Of a stretch of DNA of 64,000 bases, positions 41,602-51,335 are shown piece after piece (position 1 is the first letter of the stretch; each line of letters starts with the position of its first letter). The position numbers and the translations under genes are program-made. The stretch covers positions 8,677 to 72,676 of the forward strand of contig NZ_CP029988.1 of NCBI RefSeq assembly GCF_003355005.1, given 5' to 3'. A model generated the notes under the pieces. That model was not told the origin of the DNA. It was given only the letters and a program-made list of their open reading frames with translations, and made no database searches. Source of the stretch: Sphingomonas sp. FARSPH. Its GTDB lineage: Bacteria; Pseudomonadota; Alphaproteobacteria; Sphingomonadales; Sphingomonadaceae.

Positions 41602-44577
41602 ATGGTGAAGCGCAAACATCAACTCCTGACCGAGAGTGAGCGCGATCAAATCCTCGCCATCCCGACCGACCGCGACCATTTGGCCCGCCTCTACTCGTTC
41701 GAGCCATCTGACATCGACATTATCGGCGCGCGCCGCGAGCGGCGGAACCGATTAGGCGTGGCGCTGCAACTGGCGTTGCTGCGGCATCCCGGCACGACTC
41801 TTGCGCAGATCATCCGGGACAAGGGAGCGATACCCCACCATCTTGCGGCCTTTGTGGCGGAGCAGCTCGGCCTGTGCGTAACAGACCTCGCCGATTACGC
41901 GGCGCGCGACCAAACAATGACGGACCATGCCCGGGAACTGGCGGAGCACCTTAATCTACGTGGGCCGACCCGCACTGATATTCCGTTCATGATTGAGGCG
42001 GCGGCGAAAACGGCCTGGGCGACCGATAAGGGGATGACGATCGCGAACGGTGTCGTCACCGCCCTTCGCGAGGCCCGGATTCTACTGCCCTCCATTTCTA
42101 CCATCGAACGCGTCAGCATCGCGGGACGAGCGCGTGCCCGCAAACAAGCGGCCTCCGCCCTGATCGCTGATCTCAGCGTTGAACAGGTCCACGCCCTCGA
42201 GCAACTCTTTGACGAGACTGGCGCTGGTGGTGTGAGCCAACTCACCTTGCTAAAGACGATCCCCGTTGCGGCCAAGCCCGATCACATCCGCCAGATTCTC
42301 GACCGTTTGAGACGCGTGCGGGTGATCGGCATTTGCCCGGACATCGCTGGGCGCATCCATGCGGACCGGTTCCACCAATATGTCAGGGAAGGCCGAGCAT
42401 CGCCTGCCTATATGATAGAGCGCTATACGCCGTCCCGGCGCCGTGCCACTCTGGTCGCGTTCCTGCTCGACCTTGAAGAGCGACTTACGGACAGCGCCCT
42501 GGAAATGGCAGACAAGCTGATCGGCGGGATATTCACCCGCGCAAGGAACTCCCAGGCGCGCAGCTATGCTACCACGTCGAAGAATGTAGCACGGCTGATG
42601 CTGATCTTTCGCAGTACGATCGATGCTCTCACCGATGCGCTCGATACCGGCGAGGATCCGATGGAGGCCCTGGATGCATCGGTCGGGTGGACAACCCTCA
42701 TGAGGGTCAGGCCAGAAGTGGCAACTATCGCAGAAACCGCCAGCCTCGATCCGCTGACGGTCGCGGCCGATCGCTATGCGACGTTGCGCAAGTTCGCGCC
42801 CGATTTGCTGGAAACACTCGAGTTCAGGGCCGGCAAGGGTAGTACGAAAACGACCGCCGCCATCGAAGTGCTCCGCGTGCTTAACAGGTCGGGCAAGCGC
42901 GATCTGCCTGCTGACGCTCCCATGCCCTTCCGCAAGGAATGGCGGAAGATCGTGGTTAGCGATGACGGCAAGGTCAACCGGCGACTCTGGGAGATCGCGA
43001 CGATCGCGCACCTGCGCAACAAATTGCGCTCCGGAGATGTCTGGGTTGAACGATCGGCGGGATATCGTCGGTTCGACAGCTATCTGCTCAGCGAGCCAAA
43101 GGCGAAACCGGTCGTGTCCGCGCTCGGCCTGCCCTTGTCGGCGGACGAATGGCTGGCACAGCGGGGCCACGAACTGGATCGGCGCTTGAAGAAGTTTGCC
43201 CAGCATCTGAAGCGCGACGCCCTGGACGATGTACGGTTCCGGGACGACCGCCTCCAGATATCGCCGGTTCGCACGATCACGACGCCTGACGCCGAGGAAC
43301 TAGCCCACCGGCTCGATGCGATGATGCCGCGCATCCGCATCACGGAATTGCTTCATGAGGTGGCGCAGGAAACAGGATTCCTCGCGGCGTTCACCAATCT
43401 GCGCACCGGTGAGCGCTGTCCTAACGAAAACGCGCTGCTCGCGACCATCCTTGCCGATGCCACCAATCTCGGCCTCTCGCGCATGGCCGCCGCGAGCCAA
43501 GGCGTCACACGCGATCAACTCCTGTGGACCCATGACGCCTATATCCGCGATGACAGCTATCGCGCAGCGCTGGCCGTCCTCATCAACGCCCAGCACCGCA
43601 TGCCATTCTCGCGGGTCTGGGGCGACGGCACCACCTCAAGCTCCGATGGACAGTTCTTCCGGGGAGCCAAGCGCGGTGCGTCGGGCGGCGACATCAACGC
43701 GCGCTACGGCGTCGACCACGGCTTCAGCTTCTACACGCATGTCTCCGATCAGCGCGCCCCCTACCATGTCAACGTGATCTCGGCCGCGACGCATGAGGCC
43801 CCCTATGTGCTCGATGGCCTGACCAATCACGGCACCGATCTCAAAATCGCCGAGCATTATACTGACACCGGCGGGGCCACCGATCATGTCTTCGCCCTTT
43901 GCGCCATGCTGGGATTTCGCTTCTGCCCGCGCCTGCGCGATTTTCCCGACAGGCGCCTCGCGCCGATTGCCCCGGCAGCAACCTATCCCTTCATCACGCC
44001 GCTGTTGGGCAAACGCATCCGTACCGACATTATTCGTGAGCAATGGGATGACGTGCTGCGGCTCGTAGGCTCGATCAAGGCCGGCCACGTTGCACCCTCG
44101 GTCATGTTGCGAAAGCTCGCGGCCTATGAGCGACAGAACCAGCTCGACGTGGCGCTACAGGAAATAGGCAAGGTCGAACGGACCCTGTTCATGCTGGACT
44201 GGCTTGAAAACCCTGATTTGCGCCGGCGTTGCCAGGCCGGTCTCAACAACAGCGAACAACGACATGTCCTGACGCAGGCGATCTACACTTTCCGTCAGGG
44301 GCGCATCATCGATCGCAGCCATGAGGCCCAGCAATATAGGGCATCCGGCCTCAACCTGGTGATCGCCGCCATTGTCTATTGGAACGCGACTTACATGGAC
44401 GCCGCCGTCCAGCATCTGCGAGCGGCCTCGGCCGCGGTGCCCGACGATCTCCTTGCCCATACCTCCCCGGTGGGCTGGGAACATATCGCCTTTTCCGGTG
44501 ACTTTCTCTGGGATAGAGCGGCGGCATCCGCTGGCCGTAAAGCGCTCAACCTGACGCAAGATATCCGCGTCGCGTAG
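41602..44577 (+). CDS. tnpA: Tn3-family transposase TnpA (passenger-bearing transposon)
   Basis: 991 aa from 41602 (MVKRKHQLLTESERDQILAIPTDRDHLARLYSFEPSDIDII); the frame is open upstream but the res half-sites lie there. Core motifs SSSDGQFFRGAKRGASGGDINARYGVDHGFSFYTH, HYTDTGGATDHVFALCAMLGFRFCPRL and LNNSEQRHVLTQAIYTFRQGRIIDRSHEAQQYRASGLNLV are intact. Its stop is 20 bp before the right inverted repeat. Confidence 0.95.
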   Translation: MVKRKHQLLTESERDQILAIPTDRDHLARLYSFEPSDIDIIGARRERRNRLGVALQLALLRHPGTTLAQIIRDKGAIPHHLAAFVAEQLGLCVTDLADYAARDQTMTDHARELAEHLNLRGPTRTDIPFMIEAAAKTAWATDKGMTIANGVVTALREARILLPSISTIERVSIAGRARARKQAASALIADLSVEQVHALEQLFDETGAGGVSQLTLLKTIPVAAKPDHIRQILDRLRRVRVIGICPDIAGRIHADRFHQYVREGRASPAYMIERYTPSRRRATLVAFLLDLEERLTDSALEMADKLIGGIFTRARNSQARSYATTSKNVARLMLIFRSTIDALTDALDTGEDPMEALDASVGWTTLMRVRPEVATIAETASLDPLTVAADRYATLRKFAPDLLETLEFRAGKGSTKTTAAIEVLRVLNRSGKRDLPADAPMPFRKEWRKIVVSDDGKVNRRLWEIATIAHLRNKLRSGDVWVERSAGYRRFDSYLLSEPKAKPVVSALGLPLSADEWLAQRGHELDRRLKKFAQHLKRDALDDVRFRDDRLQISPVRTITTPDAEELAHRLDAMMPRIRITELLHEVAQETGFLAAFTNLRTGERCPNENALLATILADATNLGLSRMAAASQGVTRDQLLWTHDAYIRDDSYRAALAVLINAQHRMPFSRVWGDGTTSSSDGQFFRGAKRGASGGDINARYGVDHGFSFYTHVSDQRAPYHVNVISAATHEAPYVLDGLTNHGTDLKIAEHYTDTGGATDHVFALCAMLGFRFCPRLRDFPDRRLAPIAPAATYPFITPLLGKRIRTDIIREQWDDVLRLVGSIKAGHVAPSVMLRKLAAYERQNQLDVALQEIGKVERTLFMLDWLENPDLRRRCQAGLNNSEQRHVLTQAIYTFRQGRIIDRSHEAQQYRASGLNLVIAAIVYWNATYMDAAVQHLRAASAAVPDDLLAHTSPVGWEHIAFSGDFLWDRAAASAGRKALNLTQDIRVA

Positions 44578-44596
44578 TTGTTCGCTGGCTGTTCTT

Positions 44597-44633
44597 CCTT
44601 AGCGTTGTCTGGCGTACCATCCACGCTATGCCC
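44597..44633. repeat. right inverted repeat of passenger-bearing transposon
   Basis: Exact complement of 39449-39485. The resolvase remnant follows within 3 bp. Confidence 0.9.
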
Positions 44634-44635
44634 TC

Positions 44636-44728
44636 AAAGACAGCGTCAGCGAGGTTGCGCGACAGCTCGGTGTGTCGCGCCCTACCCTGCGCCGGTTTCG
44701 CGCGCGCATGACGCAGGGCGATGTGTAA
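44636..44728 (+). pseudogene. resolvase, C-terminal remnant
   Basis: KDSVSEVARQLGVSRPTLRRFRARMTQGDV and stop, the helix-turn-helix end of a serine resolvase. Probably the tail of the gene whose start is at 39105; about 130 residues between the two are gone. Confidence 0.7.
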
Positions 44729-44785
44729 CCTCTATGCGTTGATCAAAGGCCATGAAGCGCCCGCTCGATTGACTCTTGCGGGTAA

Positions 44786-44827
44786 TGAGAACATTTAGAG
44801 AACATGATTAGTTCAAGAATGTTCTCA
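44786..44827. promoter_or_regulatory. LexA (SOS) box region
   Basis: GAAC-N7-GAAC at 44789-44803, the alphaproteobacterial LexA site, inside a larger inverted repeat TGAGAACATT/AATGTTCTCA (44786-44795, 44818-44827). It lies directly upstream of the imuA fragment, as in imuA-imuB-dnaE2 cassettes. Confidence 0.8.
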
Positions 44828-44832
44828 AATGT

Positions 44833-45108
44833 ATGGAAAGCTCCAAAAACCGCGAGATCGCCACGCTGCGCGATCGAATCGCCACGATCGAATCGAACGG
44901 CCGCCGCGCGCATGGCGTGCTTCCCTTTGGCATCGACCCGCTCGACCGCAAGGTTCCCGGTGGCGGGCTCGCACTGGGGGCGCTGCACGAGGTAGCGGGC
45001 GGCTACACTGACTGCTCCATCATGGGAGAAGGTGTGCTGTCACAAAAATGGGACATGTCCCGTCTTCCGGGACTAATCCAAAAAAAAGTTGCAATCCTCT
45101 CGCAATAA
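44833..45108 (+). pseudogene. imuA: ImuA-like protein, N-terminal fragment
   Basis: MESSKNREIATLRDRIATIESNGRRAHGVLPFGIDPLDRKVPGGGLALGALHEVAGG matches the N-terminus of ImuA, the RecA-like partner in SOS error-prone synthesis (ImuA-ImuB-DnaE2). After about residue 60 (45015) the frame loses resemblance and stops at 45108. imuB and dnaE2 are absent. The fragment marks alphaproteobacterial DNA truncated at a junction. Confidence 0.75.
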
Positions 45109-45465
45109 GCGTAGAGGCCCCCTTGCCGAGAAGAGTTCGTGGGTTGGTATCCCCACGCTCGCATTTTTGCGGGATCTGTATCCATCGTCCGTTCGACCGC
45201 AGGTCGCAGGGCGACCAGATATTCACCCACGGCGCCCTTTTGACCAACCAGGTCAACGGTGCGCGGGTGGACTTTTCGGGCTCCTTCTCGCCGCGCCGTG
45301 ACCAGACAGATGAGCGCGCGTTTGCACCAGAAATCCCGAGCGCCTGCGCTCATCCCAAATCCGGTTGAGACCGATCAGCAGCCTATGTGGCGCCGTTCGG
45401 CTTCGCTTCCCCTTCATTCATCAGCGAGCCTCCGCTTCATCTGTAGCGGACGGCCAGGAGTTCCT
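45109..45465. other. junction region upstream of efflux operon, no gene recognised
   Basis: About 360 bp. Short frames are open on both strands without family resemblance. A small hairpin (GTCCCG-TCTTC-CGGGAC, 45057-45073) lies just before it. No TetR or MarR regulator gene is present ahead of the efflux operon, so its promoter may be here or upstream DNA may have been lost. Confidence 0.4.
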
Positions 45466-46650
45466 ATGCCCTCAACACTTTCCCGCCGCCTATTCCGGGC
45501 GACTCTGCCTCTTGCCGCGCTCTTCGCGCTGGCCGCGTGCGGAAGCGGGTCGGATGCGGACGGGGGCGACGGCGCGTGGGGTGCCGGACCACCGCCGCTC
45601 GTGGTGGCCATGACCGTCAAGGCACAGTCCATTCCCAACATCGTCGAACTGCCCGGCCGTATCGAAGCGGTGCGCACGGCGGAGGTTCGCGCACGCTCAG
45701 ACGGCATTATCGAGCGCCGCCTCTATCAGGAAGGCACCGATGTGGTGGAGGGAGCGCCCCTGTTTCGCATCGATCCGCGCGACCTCAATGCCCAGGTGGA
45801 TCAGGCGCGGGCGACGCTGCGCCGCGCCGAGGCCGCGCGCACCAATGCCCAGCAGATCGTTCGCCGCTATGCCCCGCTCGTCGCAGATCGGTCGGTCAGC
45901 GCGCTGGAGTTCGACCAGGCACAAGCGACCTTGCGGCAGGAAGACGCCAATGTCGCGGACGCACGGGCGGCCCTTGCGCGGGCGCAGCTCCAGCAGAGCT
46001 ACACCATCGTGCGTGCGCCGATCGCCGGGCGCGTCGGTCGCGCGCAGGTAACGGAAGGCGCATTGGTCAGCGCCTCATCGGCGACACCGCTTGCCACGGT
46101 TGAACAGCTTGCGCCGGTCTATGCCGTGTTCACGCAGTCCAGTGCCGCTGCTCTCGACCTCATCCAGGCGCAGCGTTCGGGTTCCCTCGATGTGCCGGCT
46201 CTGTCGCAGATCGAAGTACGTTTGATCCTCGCCAACGGGCAGGACTATGCCGTTGCGGGAAAGCTGGATTTCTCGGACCAGACCGTTGATTCGACGACCG
46301 GTAGCCAGACCCTGCGCGCGGTTTTCCCAAATCCTGAGCGGCTGCTGCTGCCCGGACAGTTTGTGCGCGGCAGGCTGAGCATTGGAACGGCACCCAGCGG
46401 CATCATGATCCCCGCGAAGGCGGTGCAGATGGGAGAAAGGAACGCCACGGTTTCAGTGGTCGGTCGCGACTCAACCGTAGAAGCACGCAGCGTTCAGCTC
46501 GGCGCGCAGGTTGGTGGAAACTGGATCGTCCGCTCCGGCCTCAAGCCCGGCGACCGCGTGATCGTCGAGGGCTGGCAGAAGGCGCAGCCAGGTCAAAAGG
46601 TGCAGGTGCGCGGCGACGCTGCCCCCGCTCAGACGAAGGGCGGGCGCTGA
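45466..46650 (+). CDS. RND efflux periplasmic adaptor (MexA/AcrA-type lipoprotein)
   Basis: 394 aa from 45466, RBS AGGAG. Signal peptide with lipobox LFALAAC, then the membrane-fusion layout: VELPGRIEAVRTAEVRARSDGIIERRLYQEGTDVVEGAPLFRIDP (lipoyl half), a coiled-coil hairpin (LNAQVDQARATLRRAEAARTNAQQIV...), YTIVRAPIAGRVGRAQVTEGALV and a beta-barrel. It joins the inner-membrane pump to the outer-membrane channel. The pump gene follows after 4 bp. Confidence 0.93.
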   Translation: MPSTLSRRLFRATLPLAALFALAACGSGSDADGGDGAWGAGPPPLVVAMTVKAQSIPNIVELPGRIEAVRTAEVRARSDGIIERRLYQEGTDVVEGAPLFRIDPRDLNAQVDQARATLRRAEAARTNAQQIVRRYAPLVADRSVSALEFDQAQATLRQEDANVADARAALARAQLQQSYTIVRAPIAGRVGRAQVTEGALVSASSATPLATVEQLAPVYAVFTQSSAAALDLIQAQRSGSLDVPALSQIEVRLILANGQDYAVAGKLDFSDQTVDSTTGSQTLRAVFPNPERLLLPGQFVRGRLSIGTAPSGIMIPAKAVQMGERNATVSVVGRDSTVEARSVQLGAQVGGNWIVRSGLKPGDRVIVEGWQKAQPGQKVQVRGDAAPAQTKGGR

Positions 46651-46654
46651 GATC

Positions 46655-49600
46655 ATGGACAGCTATTTCGTACACAAGCCCGCCGTCGCGTGGGTCATCG
46701 CCCTGTTCATCGCGCTGTTCGGAACGATGGCGCTCATCAACCTGCCGATCGAGCAATATCCGGCGGTCGCGCCGCCGTCTCTGACACTCAGCTACACCTA
46801 TAACGGTGCCGACGCCGAGACGATGGACAAGAATGTCACCGCCGTCGTCGAGCGCGAAATGAACGGCGTGCCCAATTTCCTCTATATGTCGTCGACCAGC
46901 CGCGCCAACGGCACCGGCGAGATCGTGGTCACTTTCACCTCCGGCACTGATCTCGATGTCGCGCGAACGCAGGTGCAGGATCGTCTCAACCGCGCCGAAC
47001 CCCGCCTGCCTGAGGATGTGCGTCGTCTGGGCATCCAGATTGCCGACAATGCTTCGGGCTTCCTCGAAGTCATCGTCCTCAAGTCCCGTACCGGCGCGAC
47101 GTCGCCGCTGGACCTGGGGGATTTCGCATCGACCAAGGTGGTCAACGAACTGCGCCGCGTGCCGGGCGTGGGCAACGTCTCGCTCTTCTCCTCGGAGAAG
47201 GCGATGCGGGTCTGGCTCGATCCGGAGAAGCTGGCCGGATACAGCCTGTCGGCGTCCGATGCGCTCGCAGCCGTTCAGGAGCAGAACAGCCAGACCGCCG
47301 GCGGCGGTCTCGCGGAACAGCCTCTCGCGCCCGGCTCGTCTTTCAATGCGCGCATTGTGACCCAGAACCGCTTCACCACTGCGGAGCAGTTCCGCGATAT
47401 CATCGTGCGCGCCAATCCTGATGGATCGACGGTCCGGCTCGGCGACGTCGCGCGCGTCGAACTCGCCGCCGACAATTATAATTTCAAATCGACGCTCGAC
47501 GGCAAGGAAGTCGCGGGGCTTGCCGTCCAGCTCAGTTCCGGGTCCAACGCCATCGCGACCAAGAACGCGCTTTCCGCGCGGATGACAGAGCTGGAGCGCA
47601 GCTTTCCGAAGGACATCACCTGGGCGGTGTCCTACGACACCACGCCGTTCATCCAGGCCTCGATCGACAATGTGATCCAAACGCTGGTCGAGGCGATGCT
47701 GCTGGTGTTCCTCGTCATGTTCCTGTTCCTCCAGAGCTGGCGCGCGACGGTGATCCCGGCGCTTGTGGTTCCGATCGCGCTGCTTGGCGGCTGTCTCGGT
47801 CTCTGGGCCTTCGGCTTCTCCATCAACCAGCTTTCGCTGTTCGCGATGGTCGTGGCGATCGGCATCCTTGTCGATGACGCCATCGTCGTCGTCGAGAATG
47901 TCGAACGCATCATGGCCGAAGAAGGCCTGTCTCCCGCCAGAGCCACGATCAAGGCCATGGGCCAGATTCGCGGTGCGATCATCGGCATTACCGCTGTGCT
48001 CATCGCCGTGTTCCTGCCGATGGCGTTCTTCCCCGGCTCCACCGGCGGCATCTACCGCCAGTTCTCGGTGACGCTGGCGGTGTCGATCTTCTTCTCGGCG
48101 TTGCTTGCATTGACGCTGACCCCGGCGCTCTGTGCCACTCTCCTCAAACCGCACACCCATAAGCCGGGTCATACGCCTGAGCCGCGATCCGGCTGGCGGG
48201 GATGGCCACAGCGCTTCTTCAATGGTTTCAACGATCGCTTCACCCGTTCGACTGATCGCTATGCAGGCGGGGTCGCTGCCATGCTGTCGCGGCCGCTGCG
48301 CTGGCTCGCTGTGTTCGTCGCCGTGGTCGGCGTGACCTGGCTGCTGTTCGCGCGCCTGCCGGGCGGCTTCCTTCCCGAGGAAGATCAGGGCTATTTCGTG
48401 ATCAACTATGATGCCCCGCCAGCGGCGACGATGGCGCAGACCGAAGCGGCAGTGAAAGCCGTTGAAACCGAGTTCGCGAAGCTTCCCCAGTCGCAGGAGA
48501 TTTTCTCCGTCATCGGTTTCAACTTCTTTGGCCAGGGTCAGACGGCAGGCCTTTCCTGGGCGATGCTCAAGCCCTTTGACGAACGCAAGGGCAAGGACCT
48601 GTCGGTCGATTCCGCCATTGGCGCCGTGTTTGGCGCGGCGGCGAATGTTCCGGGCGCGAATATCTTCGCGATCAATCCGCCGGCGATCGACTCGCTTGGC
48701 AACGCCACCGGCTTCACGATGAAGATCGAGGATCGCGGCGGCAACGACCCGGCAGGGCTTCAGGCGGCGTTGGGCGCCATCCTCGGTGCGGCGTCGCAGA
48801 ATCCGAAGCTGGCGGGTGTCCGTCCTGAGGGGCAACCGCCTTCGCCGCAACTCTATGTCGACATCGACCGTGTCCAGGCGCGCGCGCTCGGCCTCTCGAT
48901 CGCCGACGTCAACGCCACGCTCTCGATCGCGTTCGGATCGGCCTATGCCAACGACTTTTCCAACGAGGGCAATGTCCAGCGTGTCTATCTGCAAGCCGAC
49001 GCGCCGCAGCGGATGACCGAGGATGATGTGCTCAACCTGCGGGTGCGCGGCAGCAGCGGCCAGATGGTGCCCTTTTCGGCCTTCACCAAGGTCCACTGGA
49101 TGCAGGGGGCAACCCAGTTGCAGCGCTATAATGGCTATCCGTCGCTGACCATCTCCGGCCAGGCGGCGCCGGGCGAGTCCTCCGGGACCGCGCTCAAGGA
49201 GATGGAGAAGATCGCTGACCAGATCCTCAAGGGCAGTCAGTCCTATGAATGGACCGGAACAGCCTTCGAGGAGAAGCAGGCGGGCGGCCAGATCGGCCTG
49301 CTGCTTGGGCTGTCGCTGATCGTCGTCTTCCTCCTGCTGGTCGGGCTTTACAACAGTTGGGCGATCCCGCTTTCGGTCCTGCTGGTGGTGCCGTTCGGTG
49401 TTCTCGGCGCGGTGCTGTTCACCATGTTGCGCGGCCTCTCGGCAGACGTCTATTTCAACATCGGCCTTATCACGATCATCGGCCTGGCCGCCAAGAATGC
49501 GATCCTCGTGGTCGAATTCGCGATCGAGGACGAGGTTGGCGACCGCACGCCGCTCCAAGCGACGCTGGAGGCCGCGCGGCAACGTCTGCGTCCGATCCTG

Positions 49601-49867
49601 ATGACCAGTCTGGCGTTCATTCTCGGCATGGTGCCGCTGGTGATCGCCGGTGGGGCCGGGTCGGCCAGCCGTCATGCCGTCGGCACCGGTGTGATGGGCG
49701 GCATGATCGCGGCGACCGCTTTCGGCATATTCTTCACGCCGCTCTTCTACTTCGCGGCGCGCAAATGGCTGTCGCGCGCGTCTGTTCATCACGCCAGCGA
49801 TGCGGAGGAACCGAAACCCTTGCCGCCAACCGCCACACCTGATGAGGGAGGAACGGCTCATGCATAA
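46655..49867 (+). CDS. RND multidrug efflux pump (MexB/AcrB-type, HAE1)
   Basis: 1070 aa, full length. It begins MDSYFVHKPAVAWVIALFIALFGTMALINLPIEQYP, the typical HAE1 start. Proton-relay residues are in place: the Asp pair in GILVDDAIVVVENVERI (about residues 407-408) and Lys in GLAAKNAILVVEFA (about 946). HAE1 pumps export hydrophobic drugs, dyes and often fluoroquinolones; the substrates of this one are unknown. Its stop overlaps the start of the outer-membrane gene by 8 bp. Confidence 0.95.
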   Translation: MDSYFVHKPAVAWVIALFIALFGTMALINLPIEQYPAVAPPSLTLSYTYNGADAETMDKNVTAVVEREMNGVPNFLYMSSTSRANGTGEIVVTFTSGTDLDVARTQVQDRLNRAEPRLPEDVRRLGIQIADNASGFLEVIVLKSRTGATSPLDLGDFASTKVVNELRRVPGVGNVSLFSSEKAMRVWLDPEKLAGYSLSASDALAAVQEQNSQTAGGGLAEQPLAPGSSFNARIVTQNRFTTAEQFRDIIVRANPDGSTVRLGDVARVELAADNYNFKSTLDGKEVAGLAVQLSSGSNAIATKNALSARMTELERSFPKDITWAVSYDTTPFIQASIDNVIQTLVEAMLLVFLVMFLFLQSWRATVIPALVVPIALLGGCLGLWAFGFSINQLSLFAMVVAIGILVDDAIVVVENVERIMAEEGLSPARATIKAMGQIRGAIIGITAVLIAVFLPMAFFPGSTGGIYRQFSVTLAVSIFFSALLALTLTPALCATLLKPHTHKPGHTPEPRSGWRGWPQRFFNGFNDRFTRSTDRYAGGVAAMLSRPLRWLAVFVAVVGVTWLLFARLPGGFLPEEDQGYFVINYDAPPAATMAQTEAAVKAVETEFAKLPQSQEIFSVIGFNFFGQGQTAGLSWAMLKPFDERKGKDLSVDSAIGAVFGAAANVPGANIFAINPPAIDSLGNATGFTMKIEDRGGNDPAGLQAALGAILGAASQNPKLAGVRPEGQPPSPQLYVDIDRVQARALGLSIADVNATLSIAFGSAYANDFSNEGNVQRVYLQADAPQRMTEDDVLNLRVRGSSGQMVPFSAFTKVHWMQGATQLQRYNGYPSLTISGQAAPGESSGTALKEMEKIADQILKGSQSYEWTGTAFEEKQAGGQIGLLLGLSLIVVFLLLVGLYNSWAIPLSVLLVVPFGVLGAVLFTMLRGLSADVYFNIGLITIIGLAAKNAILVVEFAIEDEVGDRTPLQATLEAARQRLRPILMTSLAFILGMVPLVIAGGAGSASRHAVGTGVMGGMIAATAFGIFFTPLFYFAARKWLSRASVHHASDAEEPKPLPPTATPDEGGTAHA

Positions 49868-51335
49868 GCTTCTTTGTCTCGGCCTGACGACCGCCCTTGC
49901 CGGGTGCAGTCTCGCGCCTGCCTACCGTCAGCCGGTCGCTCCCATCTCCGCGTCTTTCCCCGCCACGCAGCCAGCCAGCCAGGTGTCTGCGGATATCGGA
50001 TGGCGCGAATATTTCGCCGATCCACGGTTACAGGCCTATATCGCCGCCGCGCTCGCGAATAACCGTGATCTTGCCCAGTCGGTCGCAAGGGTTGCGCAGG
50101 CGCGGGCGCAATACCGGATACAGGATGCAGAGCGTTTGCCGCAGTTGAACGTGCAGGCCGGCGCATCGCGGACTCACCAGCCGTTGAATGCCTTGGGCAT
50201 GGGCAGCGCGTTGCCAGGCGGCGGCCAGCCGGACAGTCCGACCACGATCAGCTTCAATCAATATTCGCTTGGCGTCCAGGTGCCGAGTTTCGAACTCGAT
50301 TTCTGGGGTCGGGTGCGCAACCTTTCAGAAGCCCAACGTCACGAGTATCTGGCGACGGTAGAAGGCGAGCGTGCCTTCCGCTTGTCTCTGATCGGTCAGG
50401 TTGCCGCGACCTACCTGCAAATTCGGGCAGGCGAGGAACAGATCGTTCTTGCCGGACGCGCGGTCGTCAGCCGGCAGGAGGGGCTGGATATCGCGCGGCG
50501 GCGCATGGATGCCGGTGTCACGTCCACGGTCGACTATGACCAGGCCAGGCTGCTTGTCACGCAAGTGGAAACCGAACTGGCGGAGTTGCGCCGCACCACC
50601 GCTCAGAACGAAAATCTGCTGACGGTGCTGATCGGCGGGCCAGTTACCGAGGCGCTCCCTGCGTCCCGTCCGCTTGGCGAACAGGGCAACCTCACGGCGA
50701 TCGAGCCGGGCCTGCCGTCGTCCCTGCTCGCCAACCGGCCCGATATTCTTCAGGCCGAACAGCAGTTGCGCGCTGCAAACGCCAATATCGGCGCGGCGCG
50801 TGCGGCCTTCCTGCCGTCGATCTCGCTGACGGGGCTGGCAGGGTTTATATCGCCCGCTCTCGATGATCTGACCAACAGCGGTTCCCGGCAATATCAGGTA
50901 AGTGGCGCGGCGTTGCTGCCGATCTTCGACTGGGGCCGGCGTAACGCCCAACTCCGCCTCAGCCGGGCGCGGGCCGACGAACTCGTCGCCGCTTATCAGC
51001 GCGCGGCACAGGGCGCGTTCCGGGAGGTCGCCGATGCGCTGGTTGGCAGGCAGCTTTATGCCGAGCAGATCGCCGCACAGGCCAGCGCGGTCGAGGCGCA
51101 GCGACGCCTCGCGCAGACCGCCCGAAAGCGCTATGACAACGGCATCTCGATCTATCTCGAAGTCCTCGATGCCGAGCGCAGCCTGTTCGCGGCCGAACAG
51201 CAATTGCTGGCCTTACGCAGCGCTGAATTGCAGAATGGGGTATCGCTCTATGTCGCGCTTGGCGGCGGTCTGCGGGAACGCTCGCCGATAACGGCGGGCG
51301 GTGAGCCGGCAGCAAGCGAAGGTGTGTTTCCATGA
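49860..51335 (+). CDS. outer-membrane efflux channel (OprM/NodT-type lipoprotein)
   Basis: 491 aa from 49860. Lipobox LTTALAGCS, then two repeats of the TolC-like helical domain (DPRLQAYIAAALANNRDLAQSVARVAQARAQYRIQDAERLPQL; RPDILQAEQQLRAANANIGAARAAFLPSISLTG) and the closing VLDAERSLFAAEQQLLALRSAELQNGVSLYVALGGG. Completes the tripartite pump. Its TGA overlaps the ATG of the pentapeptide-repeat gene (ATGA). Confidence 0.93.
   Translation: MHKLLCLGLTTALAGCSLAPAYRQPVAPISASFPATQPASQVSADIGWREYFADPRLQAYIAAALANNRDLAQSVARVAQARAQYRIQDAERLPQLNVQAGASRTHQPLNALGMGSALPGGGQPDSPTTISFNQYSLGVQVPSFELDFWGRVRNLSEAQRHEYLATVEGERAFRLSLIGQVAATYLQIRAGEEQIVLAGRAVVSRQEGLDIARRRMDAGVTSTVDYDQARLLVTQVETELAELRRTTAQNENLLTVLIGGPVTEALPASRPLGEQGNLTAIEPGLPSSLLANRPDILQAEQQLRAANANIGAARAAFLPSISLTGLAGFISPALDDLTNSGSRQYQVSGAALLPIFDWGRRNAQLRLSRARADELVAAYQRAAQGAFREVADALVGRQLYAEQIAAQASAVEAQRRLAQTARKRYDNGISIYLEVLDAERSLFAAEQQLLALRSAELQNGVSLYVALGGGLRERSPITAGGEPAASEGVFP

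Larger units (their letters stand above)
39449..44633 (+). mobile_element. complete Tn3-family transposon with passenger gene, 5185 bp
   Basis: Perfect 37-bp inverted repeats (39449-39485 and 44597-44633, starting GGGCATAGCG and ending GCTAAGG). Contains a 457-aa passenger gene and tnpR on the minus strand, a res region and tnpA on the plus strand. The flanking 5-mers differ (GATGA left, TCAAA right), so DNA next to it was rearranged after insertion. Confidence 0.9.

Noticed and set aside
45048..45368. Short frames on both strands upstream of the efflux operon as a regulator gene
   Set aside because: No helix-turn-helix or other regulator motif in any frame. I could not support a TetR, MarR or LysR gene here.
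46541..49861. 1106-codon open frame on the minus strand opposite the RND pump gene
   Set aside because: Low-complexity Arg/Glu/His-rich translation without domains. It is the antisense shadow of a GC-rich pump gene with clear family motifs.
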